Below, in pieces: positions 1 to 12,128 of a stretch of DNA of 64,000 nucleotides. Below the pieces are notes generated by a model, which saw only the letters and a program-made list of their open reading frames with translations, was not told the origin of the DNA and did not search any database. How positions within the stretch are numbered: position 1 is the first letter of the stretch; each line of letters begins with the position of its first letter. A program made the position numbers and the translations under genes. Source of the stretch: Dryococelus australis (taxonomy: Eukaryota; Arthropoda; Insecta; Phasmatodea; Phasmatidae); contig CM056995.1 of assembly GCA_029891345.1 (NCBI GenBank), positions 213,355,047 through 213,419,046 on the forward strand. The letters are read 5' to 3'.

Positions 1-2002
1 GTGGAAGTGTGAAATTGCCTTCACCATGGCTAGAAGCTCTCTGTGTGTAACAGTAATTTTTCTCATGCTTATGCAATATTTTGCTGAAGTATTCTAATGG
101 TCTTTTCTTCCCATCTTGAACCTGAGGCAATACAGCTACAATGGCTAAATCACTAACATCAGTGTCCAAAATGAATACACCCTTACTTTTCGGGAAACCT
201 GTGACTAATGGAGGTGTCAGAATTTTCTTTAGTTTACTAAAAGCATTTTCACGCTCAGTGGTCCAATGAAATCTCCCTTTTGCCTCAGTCAGCTCATGTA
301 GTGGCGAACCCAGGTACAAATTGATTGTAATAGGCACAAAATCCCAGAAAACTCCCCACTTCAGTTTTGTCAGTTTATATCAGTTAATTTCTCATTGCTT
401 TGGTCTTCTTGGAATCTGTTTTGATTCCATGTGCCGACACTACATATTCCAAGAAATGTATTTTCTTCTGGAGCAGGTGGCACTTCTTAGGAACTAATTT
501 CTGCTGTCACTTTCTGGAATACAGAGTCTAAGCGTGATAGGTGTTCTTCAAATGTCCTTCCTGACACAACAACGTCTACGTAAACCTGAAAGATATCTTA
601 TAGCAAAACATTTCCCAAAAGGCGTTCAAAGATAGCAGTGGCATTACATAGCCCAAAGGGCATAACTTTAAACTGCCAGATTCCTTTCCCCTGGACAAAA
701 AATGCAGTCTTCTCTTGGTCCTCTGGAGCCACCTTGCACTACCAGTACTCACTCTTCATGTCCAAAGTAGAAAACCACTTTGAACCTGCTAGGCTGTTTA
801 AGGTGTTATCAATCCTTGGAAGCGAATAAGTCTCTTTCTTTATCACATTATTAAGCTGGCAATAATCTACGCAAAACCTCAGACACATCTTTCTTCTTAA
901 CAAGAACTACGGGTGATGACCATGGAATAACTGATGGTTCTAGCTCATCTAGATCCTTCATTTCCTCCAGAATTCCCTCACTGCCTCCATCGAAGCTAGC
1001 GGCAATAGTCTTGGTGGCTGTTTAATGGGCCTCTCATCTCCTGTATATATGTGGTGGTAAGTCATGTTAGTCTGTCCAAGGTCATTTGGTCCACACGAGA
1101 AGGCATCCCTATTTCTCTGCAGTAATTCAGGACAGCCTTCTCCTGTTGCCAGTTAAAATTTTATTTTGTTCTTACCAACAGTTCCTCCAGTACTTCTGGT
1201 AAATGACATCCTATTTATTTTACTCTCAAATCTCCTTGACCATTTGGAAATATGTACTAGGTGACCTGCTTGCAAACACCTACCACAGCCCCATCCTCAA
1301 GATTAATGGCACTATCGGACAAATTTATCATTCTTACTGGAAAACTGTCAGAATTAGAAGAGACCAAAGTCCTTGCTAGAATAACTTTACATGGAAGGAT
1401 GCCAATCCTCTCCGCTAACTCAATTAGACCCAAACATCTGACAAACTTTCCTTGATCCTGTAATGACAATTTCACTAGAAGCAGGAAGCACAGTGGGTCG
1501 ACCACATACGTGTTTACAAGTTTTCCAAATGTGCTGTATTCTCACCTGCCTTTCACTGCCTCTTTTCTCGCTGCTGCTGCTGTTGTGGGCTCTCAGGTGT
1601 CCCGCTGTCCACATGACCAACACTCCGGCAGCTTAGTTCAAGGGCGGGGCGGCGAAGCTCTGTAGCACAGACCCTGGAAGCAATGTCCCTTATGGCAGTT
1701 TGCATGTCCTTCAGTGATTTTGTCGTCTTCGTTCAGCATCACTGCTCATATCGGATAGTGGAGTGCGGCTACCTGTCTTGTTGACTTCACCTCCAGTGCT
1801 TCGGACAGGGCATCCTGCATGTTGTGGGATGCCAAACACACCTCTTATTGTACTTCTGCATCAGCCATGGCATCGACGAAAAAGCCGACTGCGGTGGATC
1901 CCCTGGTCGCTGGTTGCAGTTTCTCAATTAGGCATGGTGAGCATGTTGCAGGTACTAGTCGAAACGTAGCTCCAAGGTCGACACCAATGTGGGGTACTCC
2001 CG

Positions 2003-2626
2003 TCAATGTCGCTCTGGCAGTGATTGTAGTATGCTCAGTGCTATGCTTCTCAGTACTGCGGCGAGATAGTAAGCACGCGGTTTTATTACCCCGCCATTAA
2101 GAGTAGCGACTATTTCAAACTGGTGTTGGTACTTGCGCCATGAATTCTGGCCATCGTAAGGGGCGGATTTAATTGAGACCCTCTTCCCCACTGCTGGCTG
2201 CACGACACCAATGCCACAGATCTTCTTAATCTTCTCCAAGGTTGCTGTAATGGTTTCGACTTGCATTGCTTCTTCATTTTTCTCAGCTGTCGATGTGGTG
2301 GTAAGTGAACACAGCTGAAGAAATTTCTGCCTTTCCGTCTTCATTGCACTTATTTCCTGTTTCACTTCATTCTCGACACTGTCCATCCTTTCATTTATGC
2401 TGTCAATCTTCTTGTCCACACAATCAACTCTTTTATTCACTAACTCACAAATGCCTTCTATTTTCCTGTCAACATTTTCATTTACTGCATCTATTTTCCA
2501 ATTCACCCTGTCTACATTTTCATTTACCGAATCTATTTCCCTGTCCACATTTTCATTTACACTATTTACAGTTTCATTCACACTACTAATTTGAGTATTT
2601 TCAATGTCATAAACAATATCTTTCAC
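2003..2626 (-). pseudogene. Gag-like frame with repetitive coiled coil (Gypsy fossil)
   Basis: This is an open stretch of about 207 codons within the Gypsy fossil. The first ~90 residues are a strongly repetitive coiled coil built on an ~11-residue theme (DSVNENVDR and variants such as DAVNENVDR and DSINERMDS). The C-terminal part, with PYDGQNSWRKYQHQFEIVA and a following ALRS-like leucine-rich segment, matches the usual N-terminal capsid signature of Gypsy gags (F/YDG-x-W-x-x-Y-x-x-QF). The function would have been the structural capsid protein. It is flanked by the primer-binding site on the 5' side and decayed pol on the 3' side. It is treated as a fossil part. Confidence 0.75.
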
Positions 2627-2910
2627 ACTACTAATTTGTGTATTTTGAGTCTCATTTACTCTACTAACTTGGAACTTTGTTATTTACATCTTCTTTCAAG
2701 CTATTTACACTTGCGCTCAATTGGCTACTCAGCCCCTCAATCAGTGCTCGCAGTGCTTCGAATTCTGCACAACATTCACTGCGTTAGTTATACAAAACAG
2801 ACGTTAATTATTTTCACACACAGCTATTACAATTAATTAATTTGTTTTAAAAATCACTAACTACTTGCCTACAGCCGTTATTTACAATTGATTAGTTAAT
2901 AATTGCAGCC

Positions 2911-2928
2911 ATCCCACTTCTGACACCA
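2911..2928 (-). other. Primer-binding site of the Gypsy fossil
   Basis: On the minus strand the LTR end ...TGTAACA is followed at once by TGGTGTCAGAAGTGGGAT, a sequence of the type (TGG-x-G/T-x-CAGAAGTGGGA) seen just inside the 5' LTR of many invertebrate Gypsy elements. It fixes the LTR boundary at about 2930 and confirms element orientation. Confidence 0.65.
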
Positions 2929-3199
2929 GTGTTACATGCAGATATCTGAGGGGTGTATCTGAGTTCATAAGGGATGGAAGTATTAATAAAAATAAAATAA
3001 CTAAATTCAATAATTATATTTATTCTCAATGCTACAAACAGACAAACATCTGTTATTTACCAGTCTGAGCATCCTATTAACTCTTATTATTCTCATTGAA
3101 TGCAATATTTATTTAATTAGAAGCCACTCCCCCTCCCTCTCTTGGTACTCACTATAGGGCGTTCAGGAGTGGACAAGCACAGGGGGGTGCAAAAGTAAA

Positions 3200-5182
3200 A
3201 CGCTTGGCTGGGTCGAGAGTTCTCCAAATTGATGAAAATTTTACAATTTAATTTTCTTTACCCTAATTCGAGAAGTAAACTTGACCACTGACATTTCCCT
3301 ATGGGAAGTCTTGGTTCTGATAACCTTGCGGCCAGTAGCACAGAGTGCATTTAGGAAGCTAGACTGGAACCTTAGATTTCTAACGTGCCCGGCCGTTACG
3401 TAAAGTCGGCCTGGTTGGCTGACGGGAAGGTAGAAAATCTGGAGTTATTGTTATAACCCTACATCTTTTTGGTATCTTGGTTTCGATGTGGAGACGGATG
3501 CTCTTCCCCGCTCCCATGTTCACTTTGCAGGAGAGTAGTAGTGGTGGTGGTGGTGGTGTTGACACTGCAGGGAGTGGAGGGGTGGTGTTGGGGTCAGGGG
3601 GAATAATCTGGTGTGGAGGCTCTGGTAGTGATACCCTATGCCAGGGCCAGTCGATACCCAAGAGGGCCTTTCCTCCCTGTCGGATCGCCTCATGGTCACA
3701 TGTTCTTTAACGGAGATCTTTAGTAGTGGTCCAAATACAGGTACAGTGAGTATGGTGGGTTGTATTACTATCACCTGTGGTGGTTTCAACTGACGTTAAC
3801 TTAATTATTTCTCTTACTGCAGCCAGCAGGGCCCTTCTAAGTCTTTTGCTAATACTACCCTGCTGAACGTACGGAATTTAAGACTGGTGTAAACTGTAAA
3901 GGAGAAGCTGGTATTAAATTGGCCCTAATGTGTACGTTCAGGATCCAGACTGGTGACTTCTAGGTAGATAATCGTTCAGTCTTTTCAAGCTAGGATGGAA
4001 CGCAAGTTACTCCCTTGCCGGGTCATGGGTGAGTAACCCAAAAGAGGTCAACCAGGCCTGAGTGCTATTAGTCCCCCTCCGGACTTCGCAAGATGGGAGA
4101 AGTACTGAACACCCGGTCCGGTCAATTCTCTTAGTGGGTTAGAGTACCTAGTGTATTCAGGCGCAGCTGAAGGTCTACCCGCTGGCAGATATTGGTTTGC
4201 CTCTTAACAGTGTAGGTGTTCTACCTTGGTGGTTTCACGCAGCTAACAGCTTTCCCTCAAAGCGATTAAATTACCTTAAGTTTCTGAAGTAACAGAAAAT
4301 ATATATTTTAAGTAAATTACATAAGGCACATTATTAATAAGGTTAAAGGTTTTACAGTTACGTTAAATGACGCTCACAGGAAAAATACTTTAGCGAACAC
4401 GTATTTTATTATATGTATTGGAAGACAATGGTGATGGCACACCAACCCCTAATTGAACTTAAGGAAGCTACCTAATAACTAAACCACGTGAAGGTGACCT
4501 GGGTGAACTAGGTATAATGTCTAGTAAGATTAAAGTTTAAAATTAAGAATAACTAGCGCATTTGACAGCACGAGTCTATTATGGATGTGTTCTTAAGGAA
4601 CCTGATAAGTTGCAATTACCAAAGGGGTGATTGAGGTAAATGCACCGTCCGGTGGGTTGCACTGGAGGTTTACCAGAAGGTAGGTGGTAGAAGTGGGGTG
4701 ACATCTTTGGGAGCCTCAGGTGCGGTGACATCTTCCAGAAGCTTGGAATCTGTGGTGGCTACGGAGGTCGGTCAACGGCGGCTGAAGTGTTGAGCCTCTG
4801 GTTGTCGACGTCTTTGGACTGGTATGAGAATCCCGACCTTTTCAAGCTGTGGAATATCTGAGTACCAATCGGCACGCACCTCAAGAGCAATCTCTGGCCT
4901 TTGCAAGCTGTGGAGCATGCACTGGCAAGTTAAGGGATGCTCTCCCTTTTATACTAATTTTCAAAGCTTGTAGGCCCTCAGAGGGGGGAGGCGGTGGCTA
5001 ACCTCGCTTCTCAGGGGTTGAAAATTCTTGCTACACTTCTTATCACCTCGGCTGGAGGCATTGGCATTCCTTATCTCCTCAGTGAGAAGCTGGAACCACT
5101 GGAATAGACTGGGTGTTGCCCTCTAGTGGCGAGCTTTGGCACTAGCTTGAACTCCCTGGAGTGTGCCGGTGTCTCACCCAAC
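3200..5182 (-). other. LTR-like segment with its own promoter, probably a second retroelement fragment
   Basis: On the minus strand a TATAAAAG box lies at 4946-4953, followed by a GC-richer ~450-bp stretch and an AATAAA near 4415-4425, the layout of U3-R-U5. A possible LTR start (TGTTGGGTGAG on the minus strand) is at about 5182. The stretch at 3380-3790 has a proline- and histidine-rich minus-strand frame over a (TGG)n run and resembles no protein I know. No gag or pol motif is visible. Origin as a retroelement fragment inserted in the neighbouring LTR is inference. Confidence 0.3.
3535..3565 (+). repeat. (TGG)n microsatellite
   Basis: Six or so tandem TGG units with a few variants. It produces artificial proline/histidine runs in antisense frames. 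Confidence 0.8.
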
Positions 5183-5942
5183 AGTACAATTCTACATCAG
5201 GGGTTGGACGACGACATGACAGCTTCTTGGAGTTGCTTGGTGAACAATACAATTTCATGCCACATGTCTGTAGTCTCTCTTGACGTGTGCCAACATACTC
5301 TGCAGGCACGTGTCCCGTTGTACTGTTAGGAGTAATGACTTGCCCCTGTAAGAGCAGCATACTCGAAGATGGGACGAAGTCGGCAAGTAGTGTGTGCATT
5401 GTAAATGTGTCATGCGTCAAACTACTATCTCCATTTCAATTATAAAGTCTTTATCACAGTCTTTATTCTTGTTAATGGCCCTTAAACTGCACCAATTATT
5501 TCCACACGTTTAGTAAAAACTGCCTATATCCATTGTCCCAAATGTCTTTTCACTCATGTATCCAGTCCACAGCCCCGTAGATCAGTCCCACTTTTCACTG
5601 CACACAAGTTCGCTGACACACACTTGCAGATTACTGCAGTCATTCCTTGCCGCTCTGAAATTGCCTAACTGTCACTTAGGTCGCACAAGACAACCAAACT
5701 CTTGGCTCTTAATCACTCTCCCCTCAGAGGCCCACATGTGGTATTTATACTAGAGGAAGGTGCCATCTAGAACGTTCTCAGCAAATGCAAGATGTTCTAG
5801 GTTAAGTAATGGTGATGATGACGCCATCCCTGCATGATAAATGGAAAATTATGAGCTTCTCGGTCAGCTAGGCACTAACTGCAGTAAGTTTATCTACGTG
5901 TGTGGCGCCATCTTTTATGAGAGGCCGCTCGCTTCTCTAACA

Positions 5943-6409
5943 CAACAAATTTGACCTCCAGCTTTCGGCACCTACTCAAATGAAGAAAACACTGGCCAGC
6001 AAAAAAATTATTGCATCAGCTTGCTTTCTGTAACAGACATACGACCACCAGCCTATCGCTCGCTTTTTCATTTCAAACAATCCTTTGGCTTGCTGCTGTC
6101 TTTCATTTCCAGTTGTTCACACGGGATGCAAAGCAGCAAGCGCATAACAATATTTTTCACACATAACATATGCTTTTCTGAAAATTTTACTGTTCTCACT
6201 TAGATGGTGCTTGAATAAAGTGAGATGTCCACTGCAACATTAATCTTATGTACAGGGAAAAGACACAAAATTAAATCCTAATCATGGCTTTCAAAAGTTC
6301 TTAATTAATGGTGAACAAACTTTAACAGCTGTGTGTATGATGAGCTAGTAAAGGTCCTTCAAGGCTTTACTCTCCTGTTCCGTAATGTCACCATTTAACC
6401 ACACATTAA
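5943..6409. other. No recognisable feature
   Basis: AT-rich unique-looking DNA between the LTR-like region and the first MITE. I see no coding, RNA or repeat signal. Confidence 0.5.
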
Positions 6410-6790
6410 GGCTGTTCACCGTAATGTGAGCGCTTTTGAAATCAATCTTAGAAAATGGGCACACTGTGTGGTATGCACCCAGTAAAGTTGGTAATGGTGG
6501 AAGGAAAGTATTTCCATGTTTAACATTAAATTAAAAGTGTCAGGAAAACATTTGTGAACATTGTTTTGCTGTATGTGTTTTTAATGCGTATACGAGTAAG
6601 AATTGGCAAATTTGTAAAATATTTACTTTCCTAATAATTATACAATTTAATTTGGCTGATGCATGAGTAGAGAGATCAAGCGCATGGCAATTTTAATTGT
6701 ACATATGGTGGAAGAATACATAATGTGCACACAAGTAGATCTTAAGAAAGGTTTTCAAAAGTGCTCAGTTTATCGTGGACTTTAGCAGTC
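6410..6790 (+). mobile_element. MITE family M1, copy 1 (diverged)
   Basis: The left end begins GGCTGTTCACCGTAATGTGA and continues GCGCTTTTGAAA; the right end at about 6752-6780 is the inverted counterpart (TTTTCAAAAGTGCTC then TTTATCGTGGAC). The interior, read on the opposite strand, matches copy 2 at 9427-9834, including a shared block around the TTTACTTTCCTAATAATTA motif and another around ACAAGTAGATCTT. Both TIRs plus the shared interior show a short non-autonomous DNA transposon. The superfamily is unknown; no clear target duplication is visible. Confidence 0.7.
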
Positions 6791-7674
6791 ATAGCATGCA
6801 GGCTGGTATTTGAGAACTAGTGGTGAGTGAGTACCAAGTGGTGGGAGGAATAGAAGATGGCAGCACCACGTGATTGGTTGAGGGCTCTGCCCAGGCGGTA
6901 CATGAAGTGCACTGCTACGGTTTGGCAGAAAACACATCATTCAAAATTGATTGGCTATTTTATGGTGGTGCCTAAACACACAGCAATTGAGAAACATTTT
7001 TTGCACTAAGGCAAGTTTCAATTTATCATTTAAACTCCAAGGAATATTTTTTTTGGACATGAAATGACAAAAACAGGTGTTTTTCAGAATCAGTTTTAGC
7101 TGCTAAATATTTTATACCAAAACTTTTAGAGTTGTCTGTAGACATGCAACATATAAGTATTGCATAAAAATATAGGGTCATGGCTTAGAGTAATGTTCGG
7201 GTGAGTCGCCGAGGAAAGACTGGACGCCAGTTAATGCCTTGCACATATGGGCAATGAAGCAAGTGGTGAGCATATGTCTAGTCAATAAACATTGATTACC
7301 ACTTGCTGCTGCTAAAACTAAGACATCAAATTTTTAGTTTGCTAAATTAATAAAACCCCTTAATTGTATCACTAAAACATGGTCCTCTGAGTCTACCAAT
7401 TTAAAAGTTATAAGGCTTTCGAAAAGCACTGAAAATTTAAAAACAGTCAGAAAAAATACTTGTTCTCTATTTTAAGCAACGGACAAGATATCAAAAGCCA
7501 TTTTGCACTCCACTGTTTAACATTCATGATTAGAAAACATATGGAGCCAATTAAAATTGGCATCATGATAAATACTAGCAGTCTTTCAGTTTTAGCTTAC
7601 CATCATTTTTAATGACTATTTGTTAAACCAGATGAATAATAATGCATATAATACTAATCTGACTTATAAATTAT
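6791..7674. other. No recognisable gene
   Basis: Mostly AT-rich. A slightly GC-richer patch at 6830-6950 contains ACCACGTGATTGG, a CACGTG E-box beside an ATTGG (inverted CCAAT), but without coding sequence beside it I do not call a promoter. Confidence 0.4.
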
Positions 7675-8565
7675 AACTTCAGAGGTGTAACACACAAATA
7701 AATACATACATACATACATACACTCACAATTAGGCTACCGCCCGGTGACAAGCTCTCTCACCTATCCTTCACCCAACCAACTACTTTTACACTCCCTTCC
7801 TGAACTTACCAACGCCTCTCACAGATACCAATTCCTCCCTCAAAACATTCCACTCCCTCACAGACCTCACAAGCATGGACTGCCTACCCCGCTCCGTTCT
7901 CCTCCACACCCTCTGAAGCTTCTACTGCTGTTTCCTCTTCCTCTAAACACCCCCTTACTTAGCTTGCAGTGTAGCCCTCCCCATCCTCCCTCTTCATTCA
8001 CCATCCTGTACATCCTGACTAACCTTTCAACTTTCCTCCTGTCCCATTTCTTTATCATCACTAATGGCATATAGTTCCCTTCTTCCTCACCATCCTGCGC
8101 TTGCCTTCTAAACCTACCCTTCTCCCATCTTTCTGCCTTTCTCTGCACCTTTTCCAGTTCTCGCACCTCCACATACGGGTCCCATACTGCTGCAGTATAT
8201 TCTAACATTGGCCGTACCATTGTGCCATACGCCTTCTTCTTCACCTCACAGCTGACTCCCTTCAGCACTCTTCCCAGCATGCCCAGAGCCCTTCTTCCCT
8301 TTGCAGCTACCCTTTCTACCTTTTTTTTCCATCTGAGGTCTCCCTGCAGTACAATCCCTAGATACTTATATTCTGCTGCTTCTTCTATCTCTTGTCCCTC
8401 CTATCTGTACATGTCCCTGCTTATCATCTTCTTCCTTGTGAACCTCACTACCTTAGTTTTTCTTACATTTATCTTCATTTTATTTTTCCTGATCCACAAC
8501 CATATCATATCAATGTATCAATGTCCACCTGCAAATTTCCCCCCCCCCCCTTCCCACTTCAGGTG
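7675..8565 (-). mobile_element. 5'-truncated LINE (CR1/Jockey-like), 3' part of the RT open frame and 3' tail
   Basis: On the minus strand this encodes the C-terminal part of a non-LTR reverse transcriptase. Diagnostic pieces are an EYKYLGIVLQGDLRW block (about 8325-8370) and LEYTAAVWDP followed by LEKVQRKAERW (within 7867-8280), the typical thumb/C-terminal signature of CR1/Jockey-group LINEs (LEYxxxVWDP...E.VQRRA.R). The longest intact frame is 7867-8280. A REWNVLREEL-like C-terminus follows in another frame near 7810-7860, so the gene is frameshifted. The 3' end is a short tetranucleotide tail, (ATGT)n, at about 7700-7722. The element is 5'-truncated as usual for LINEs: endonuclease and most of RT are absent. 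Confidence 0.85.
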
Positions 8566-9426
8566 AACTTGCTACAATTCATTAAATATCCTTAACTTAT
8601 AAAGGATACAATTATTTTGCAGTGTTGATTTCCTTTCAAATGATTTAGAACAACTAGAATCCTTTCAGCTGCCATGTTGCTCCTGGAAGAAAACATTTTA
8701 GACCATTAACAACAATGCTTGCCATTTTGTGCCATACAAGAAGTCTAGTAAAAAGGGAAGTTATATTTTACAGTTTGTTTCACTACAGTGACACACAGAC
8801 ATAATAAATGGGAAAACTAAATTATTCGAAATTTATTTTGATATTTCAGAATACAATGCAATAAAAATAATTCCATGCAATGCAATGAAAGAAGTAATAC
8901 AAACACAGCAAACTGAAAATATGGTATGGTTCAAGATTGTGTAAATAAATACATAATCATTCCATGCCACTGTAATTAGAAAAATTATTGCCCATTTGAG
9001 TAACACCCAGTCATATGAAAACCAAGTAGAAAATGACAACCTAAGTCAGGATTTGTTTGTAAAATAAAAATTCCAATTTTACAAATAGTTTGCACAATTC
9101 AACTGTTAGGCCAGCATACTTGTGCCTCTTGCATCTGATGGTACATACTTATAGGCAAATAAAATAAAGTGTGCACGCAACCATTCACAATGATTATATT
9201 TTTTATAAATTTGACAGTGAGAGACAAATTTTGAAATGGAGTAAAAAATATTTTGGTAGTTGGTAGGAGATAAAGATTTTAAAATGCCCAAAATATTAAA
9301 ATACAGACAAGGAAATTCAATAAATTCAGAATAGCTGATAAGTTACTGCTTCTATTATCACTGAAATCACCCACATATTATAAAAACTCATGCCCCCACT
9401 GGCATAACTCCAGCTATGCTGATATA
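8566..9426. other. No recognisable feature
   Basis: AT-rich DNA with short chance frames; no repeat relationship to the rest of the window was noticed. Confidence 0.5.
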
Positions 9427-9834
9427 GGCTGTTCACTGTAAAGTGAGCACTTTTGAAAGCTCTGCTAAAGATCTACTTGTATGGACTTTGTGTATACTTC
9501 CCCCATATGTAAAATTGACATTTCCACGGGCCTCATCACGTTGGTCAAGTGAAACTGCGAAAATTATTAGGAAAGTAAATATTTTATAAATTTGCTCATG
9601 TTTTACATTTCGATGTTTGAAATAAAGAGAAGACAAAAGAAATAAGTTAAGTTATCATAAATCATTACCTAACATTTTTTTTTTCAATGTTAAGATATGG
9701 AACTACTTTTCATCACCATTACCCACTTTGCTGAGCGAATGTCACTCAGTGCACCCATTAAAATATATGCAGGCAGGGCAAGTGGCTTTTTTCTAAGGTT
9801 GATTTCAAAAGTGCTCACTTTATCGTGAACAGCC
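9427..9834 (-). mobile_element. MITE family M1, copy 2
   Basis: Ends are near-perfect inverted repeats of about 32 bp: left GGCTGTTCACTGTAAAGTGA plus GCACTTTTGAAA, right the reverse complement of GGCTGTTCACGATAAAGTGA plus GCACTTTTGAAA, two mismatches. It is 408 bp long, in opposite orientation to copy 1, and carries no coding frame of note. Non-autonomous DNA transposon; family not identified. Confidence 0.8.
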
Positions 9835-10830
9835 TTCAAAAACACTGCAGCAAGACAACACAGTAAGATAACCAATCACCAGACACGAACATACCTCCGT
9901 CACGTTGTTAATCCACAATGACAACTCCAGTAAAGTTGGGAAGGCTGTAGTGGGAAAAGTGAGCTGTTTCTACAAGTGAATCTGTGTGGTTTCAAAAGCT
10001 GAGGACTTTGGTTAAAACTTTCACATTAGTTTTCAGTAATTCAACCTACATACGCAACCTGTAAACACAATAAAATACCATTTACGTGGTCAGTGCCATA
10101 TGACAACTAACTCCACCTCACTTAAGACTGTTTAAGAGATAAAAATTCTTTTTAGGTTTTGTGAACATGTTAGTTTCTTGACATCATGATAATGACTAAA
10201 TAAAATTACAAAATCATATGAAAAATAATATTCATTATTTTTTTTTTAGCATAAACAACTGAATTTCAAATTAAAATTCTGATTTGTACACATTTCAAAA
10301 AGATTTTACAACACAAAGTTTGGTTTCAGCTAAATCGTTTACTAAAGTCATAGGAGCGGTACATTGCTATTTCTTTGAAATCTCATATTTGGTTTCGCCT
10401 GCAAATAACAGTTTTAACTTCTTAAAAACTTTGGCTTTAAATTTTACTTCAAAATGTTCCATTTTCCAATAAATGTGAAAGACAGCTAAGTTTTATTTTT
10501 TTTCTGAGTTTTTACATTGTTAACCATTTAGTAATTATGCCAGCAAAATTCCTTCAAAAATGCAAACTTTTTGGAGAACATTACATGATTCTTTTGTCTT
10601 TATCAACAATCGTAAATTTTTTCCTGGCTGTTTTTTTTTACACACGTTTGTGTTCAGAAGTGCGTAATATTTTCAAAATTTCATGTTTATTTGCTAGGAA
10701 ATAAAAAACCTGTTAAACAAATAAACTTATCAAAGATATATGATCAAAATGTATCTGATACTGAGCTGTTCGAGACTGATTATCTGTCAAATAACCCAAT
10801 TGTGTCCAGTGCTGTGTGAATGCCGCTACA
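9835..10830. other. No recognisable feature
   Basis: AT-rich DNA between the second MITE copy and a solitary MITE end. Several poly-T and poly-A runs, no coding signal. Confidence 0.5.
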
Positions 10831-10860
10831 GGCTGTTCACGGTAAAGTGAGCACTTTTCA
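10831..10860 (+). repeat. Solitary MITE M1 terminal repeat
   Basis: GGCTGTTCACGGTAAAGTGA followed by GCACTTTTCA matches the M1 terminus, but no inverted partner was found in the next kilobase. Either the other end was deleted or the interior decayed beyond recognition. Confidence 0.65.
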
Positions 10861-12128
10861 GGCCATAGTAACTTTTTTTCTTTCAGCCATTTTTTATCCT
10901 TCAGCCCCCTTCTTTAAATAAATATTGCCATGTAAGTAATAAACACAGTGTGTATTGGCCATGATTTTGGGATAAGATTTTACATGTAATATATTTTTAA
11001 CTGATCTGTGACATAAACAACAGTATGTAATTGTGTATATTTCCAGTATAAAATTATATGTGCTATTTCTATACGTCATTTTCTTGCACGTGTCTTCTTT
11101 TTCTAATGCTAGTTATTTGAATGTGTCCTCTTTTTGAATACCACACATCTGGTGACCCTATATGAATGGCATAACAAATTTCCAATTTTAAGCTGTAGCC
11201 TAACAAATCAATTTCATTCTATTAGAAATTTGTACAACAAAAGGTATAATTTAAAATTACTGCAACTCATCTCATTTTTTTAAAAGTAACCTCACTCTAG
11301 TGTCATACTTTTTTCAGACTATTATTTAATATCACAGTAAAAATTCTGTAATATGCTAAAAATGTACAAAGTAATTTTTGCCTCTTGTATGCATTTAAAG
11401 AATTGTTAAATAACAAAGTTTTTATTTTTACGTCAAAACATATTACATTTATACACATTGTTGTTAATGGCACTACAAAATCTTCGTCATAATTTCTGCA
11501 TAACTGTCAATTTCACTAAACCACCTGTACAAAATGGCAATGAGAGCTGACTACTACAACACTAAGAAGATAGCAGCGACACATTCTTGCCTGAAACAGA
11601 GTCAACACAAGTTAACAGGTAGGTAATATGAACCAAATGGATACAGCAGCTCTAACTGAAGGACACACTGGATGTTCCCAGCCTGCTGAATTAGGAAAAA
11701 ATGAGGACGGGACAAAGCTATAACTGAATGAATGTGGTGGGGGAAAGAGAAATTTCTACAAAAAAGCCTGCACTGCAAGTGGCAGCCACACACTGCACAA
11801 CACTAAGGTGTCTAAAAATTTATGTCCACTAGAGAATTGAATTCAATAAAGGACTTGCACTATAAGAGACTATCGACTAACCACAAAGCCAAACACACAA
11901 GTTCCTTCTAGAAAATAGCTAGGAGTTCAAATTGCACTATTAAGTAATAATGAAGAAACACGAGTATACCTAAAAATAGAAGTCTGGATTTCCTAGAAAC
12001 AAAGATGTTTCCTCGGTGAGGCTAACCAAAGGTTACCCTCATGGACAAGCAGAACACCACAATGCCCTAAATTACCACCCCAGGATAATTCTACTGAGTG
12101 TCACAATCAAGAATTAAAGCAGGGCATC
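10861..12128. other. No recognisable gene
   Basis: AT-rich DNA. A minus-strand frame at 11602-11793 is open for 63 codons, but I recognise no domain and see no start context or splice site strong enough to call it. Confidence 0.4.

Larger units (their letters stand above)
1..2929 (-). mobile_element. Ty3/Gypsy-like retrotransposon fossil, internal region (gag and pol), cut by the window start
   Basis: Read on the minus strand this stretch carries, from high to low coordinate, a tRNA primer-binding-like site, a gag-like frame and reverse transcriptase. Short recognisable pol motifs lie at about 1-1130, for example DAFSCGPNDLGQT, KWFSTLDMKSEYW and FKVMPFGLCNAT, the last being the classic Gypsy RT block before the YVDD region. 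The order PBS-gag-pol fits a Ty3/Gypsy element on the minus strand. It is broken, with several breaks across pol, and is therefore old. The 3' end, with the rest of RT, RNase H and integrase, lies outside the window. Family assignment rests on the RT motifs; the subfamily is not determined. Confidence 0.85.
2930..5942 (-). repeat. Probable 5' LTR of the Gypsy fossil, apparently interrupted
   Basis: The inner LTR edge is set by the primer-binding site (plus strand begins TGTTACA at 2930). A plausible outer edge is at about 5942, where the minus strand reads TGTTAGAGAAGCG, a common Gypsy LTR start; a TATAAATA box follows on the minus strand at 5742-5749 and an AATAAA at about 5465-5475. Three kilobases would be unusually long for one LTR, and a second promoter-like segment sits inside, so an insertion is likely. 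The boundaries are inference; no second LTR copy is available in the window for comparison. Confidence 0.35.

Noticed and set aside
3380-3789. Proline- and histidine-rich minus-strand frames
   Set aside because: Their composition comes from a (TGG)n microsatellite and adjacent GC-rich repeat; no domain is recognisable.
7745-8074. 109-codon plus-strand frame, hydrophobic and proline-rich
   Set aside because: It is the antisense of the LINE reverse transcriptase on the minus strand.
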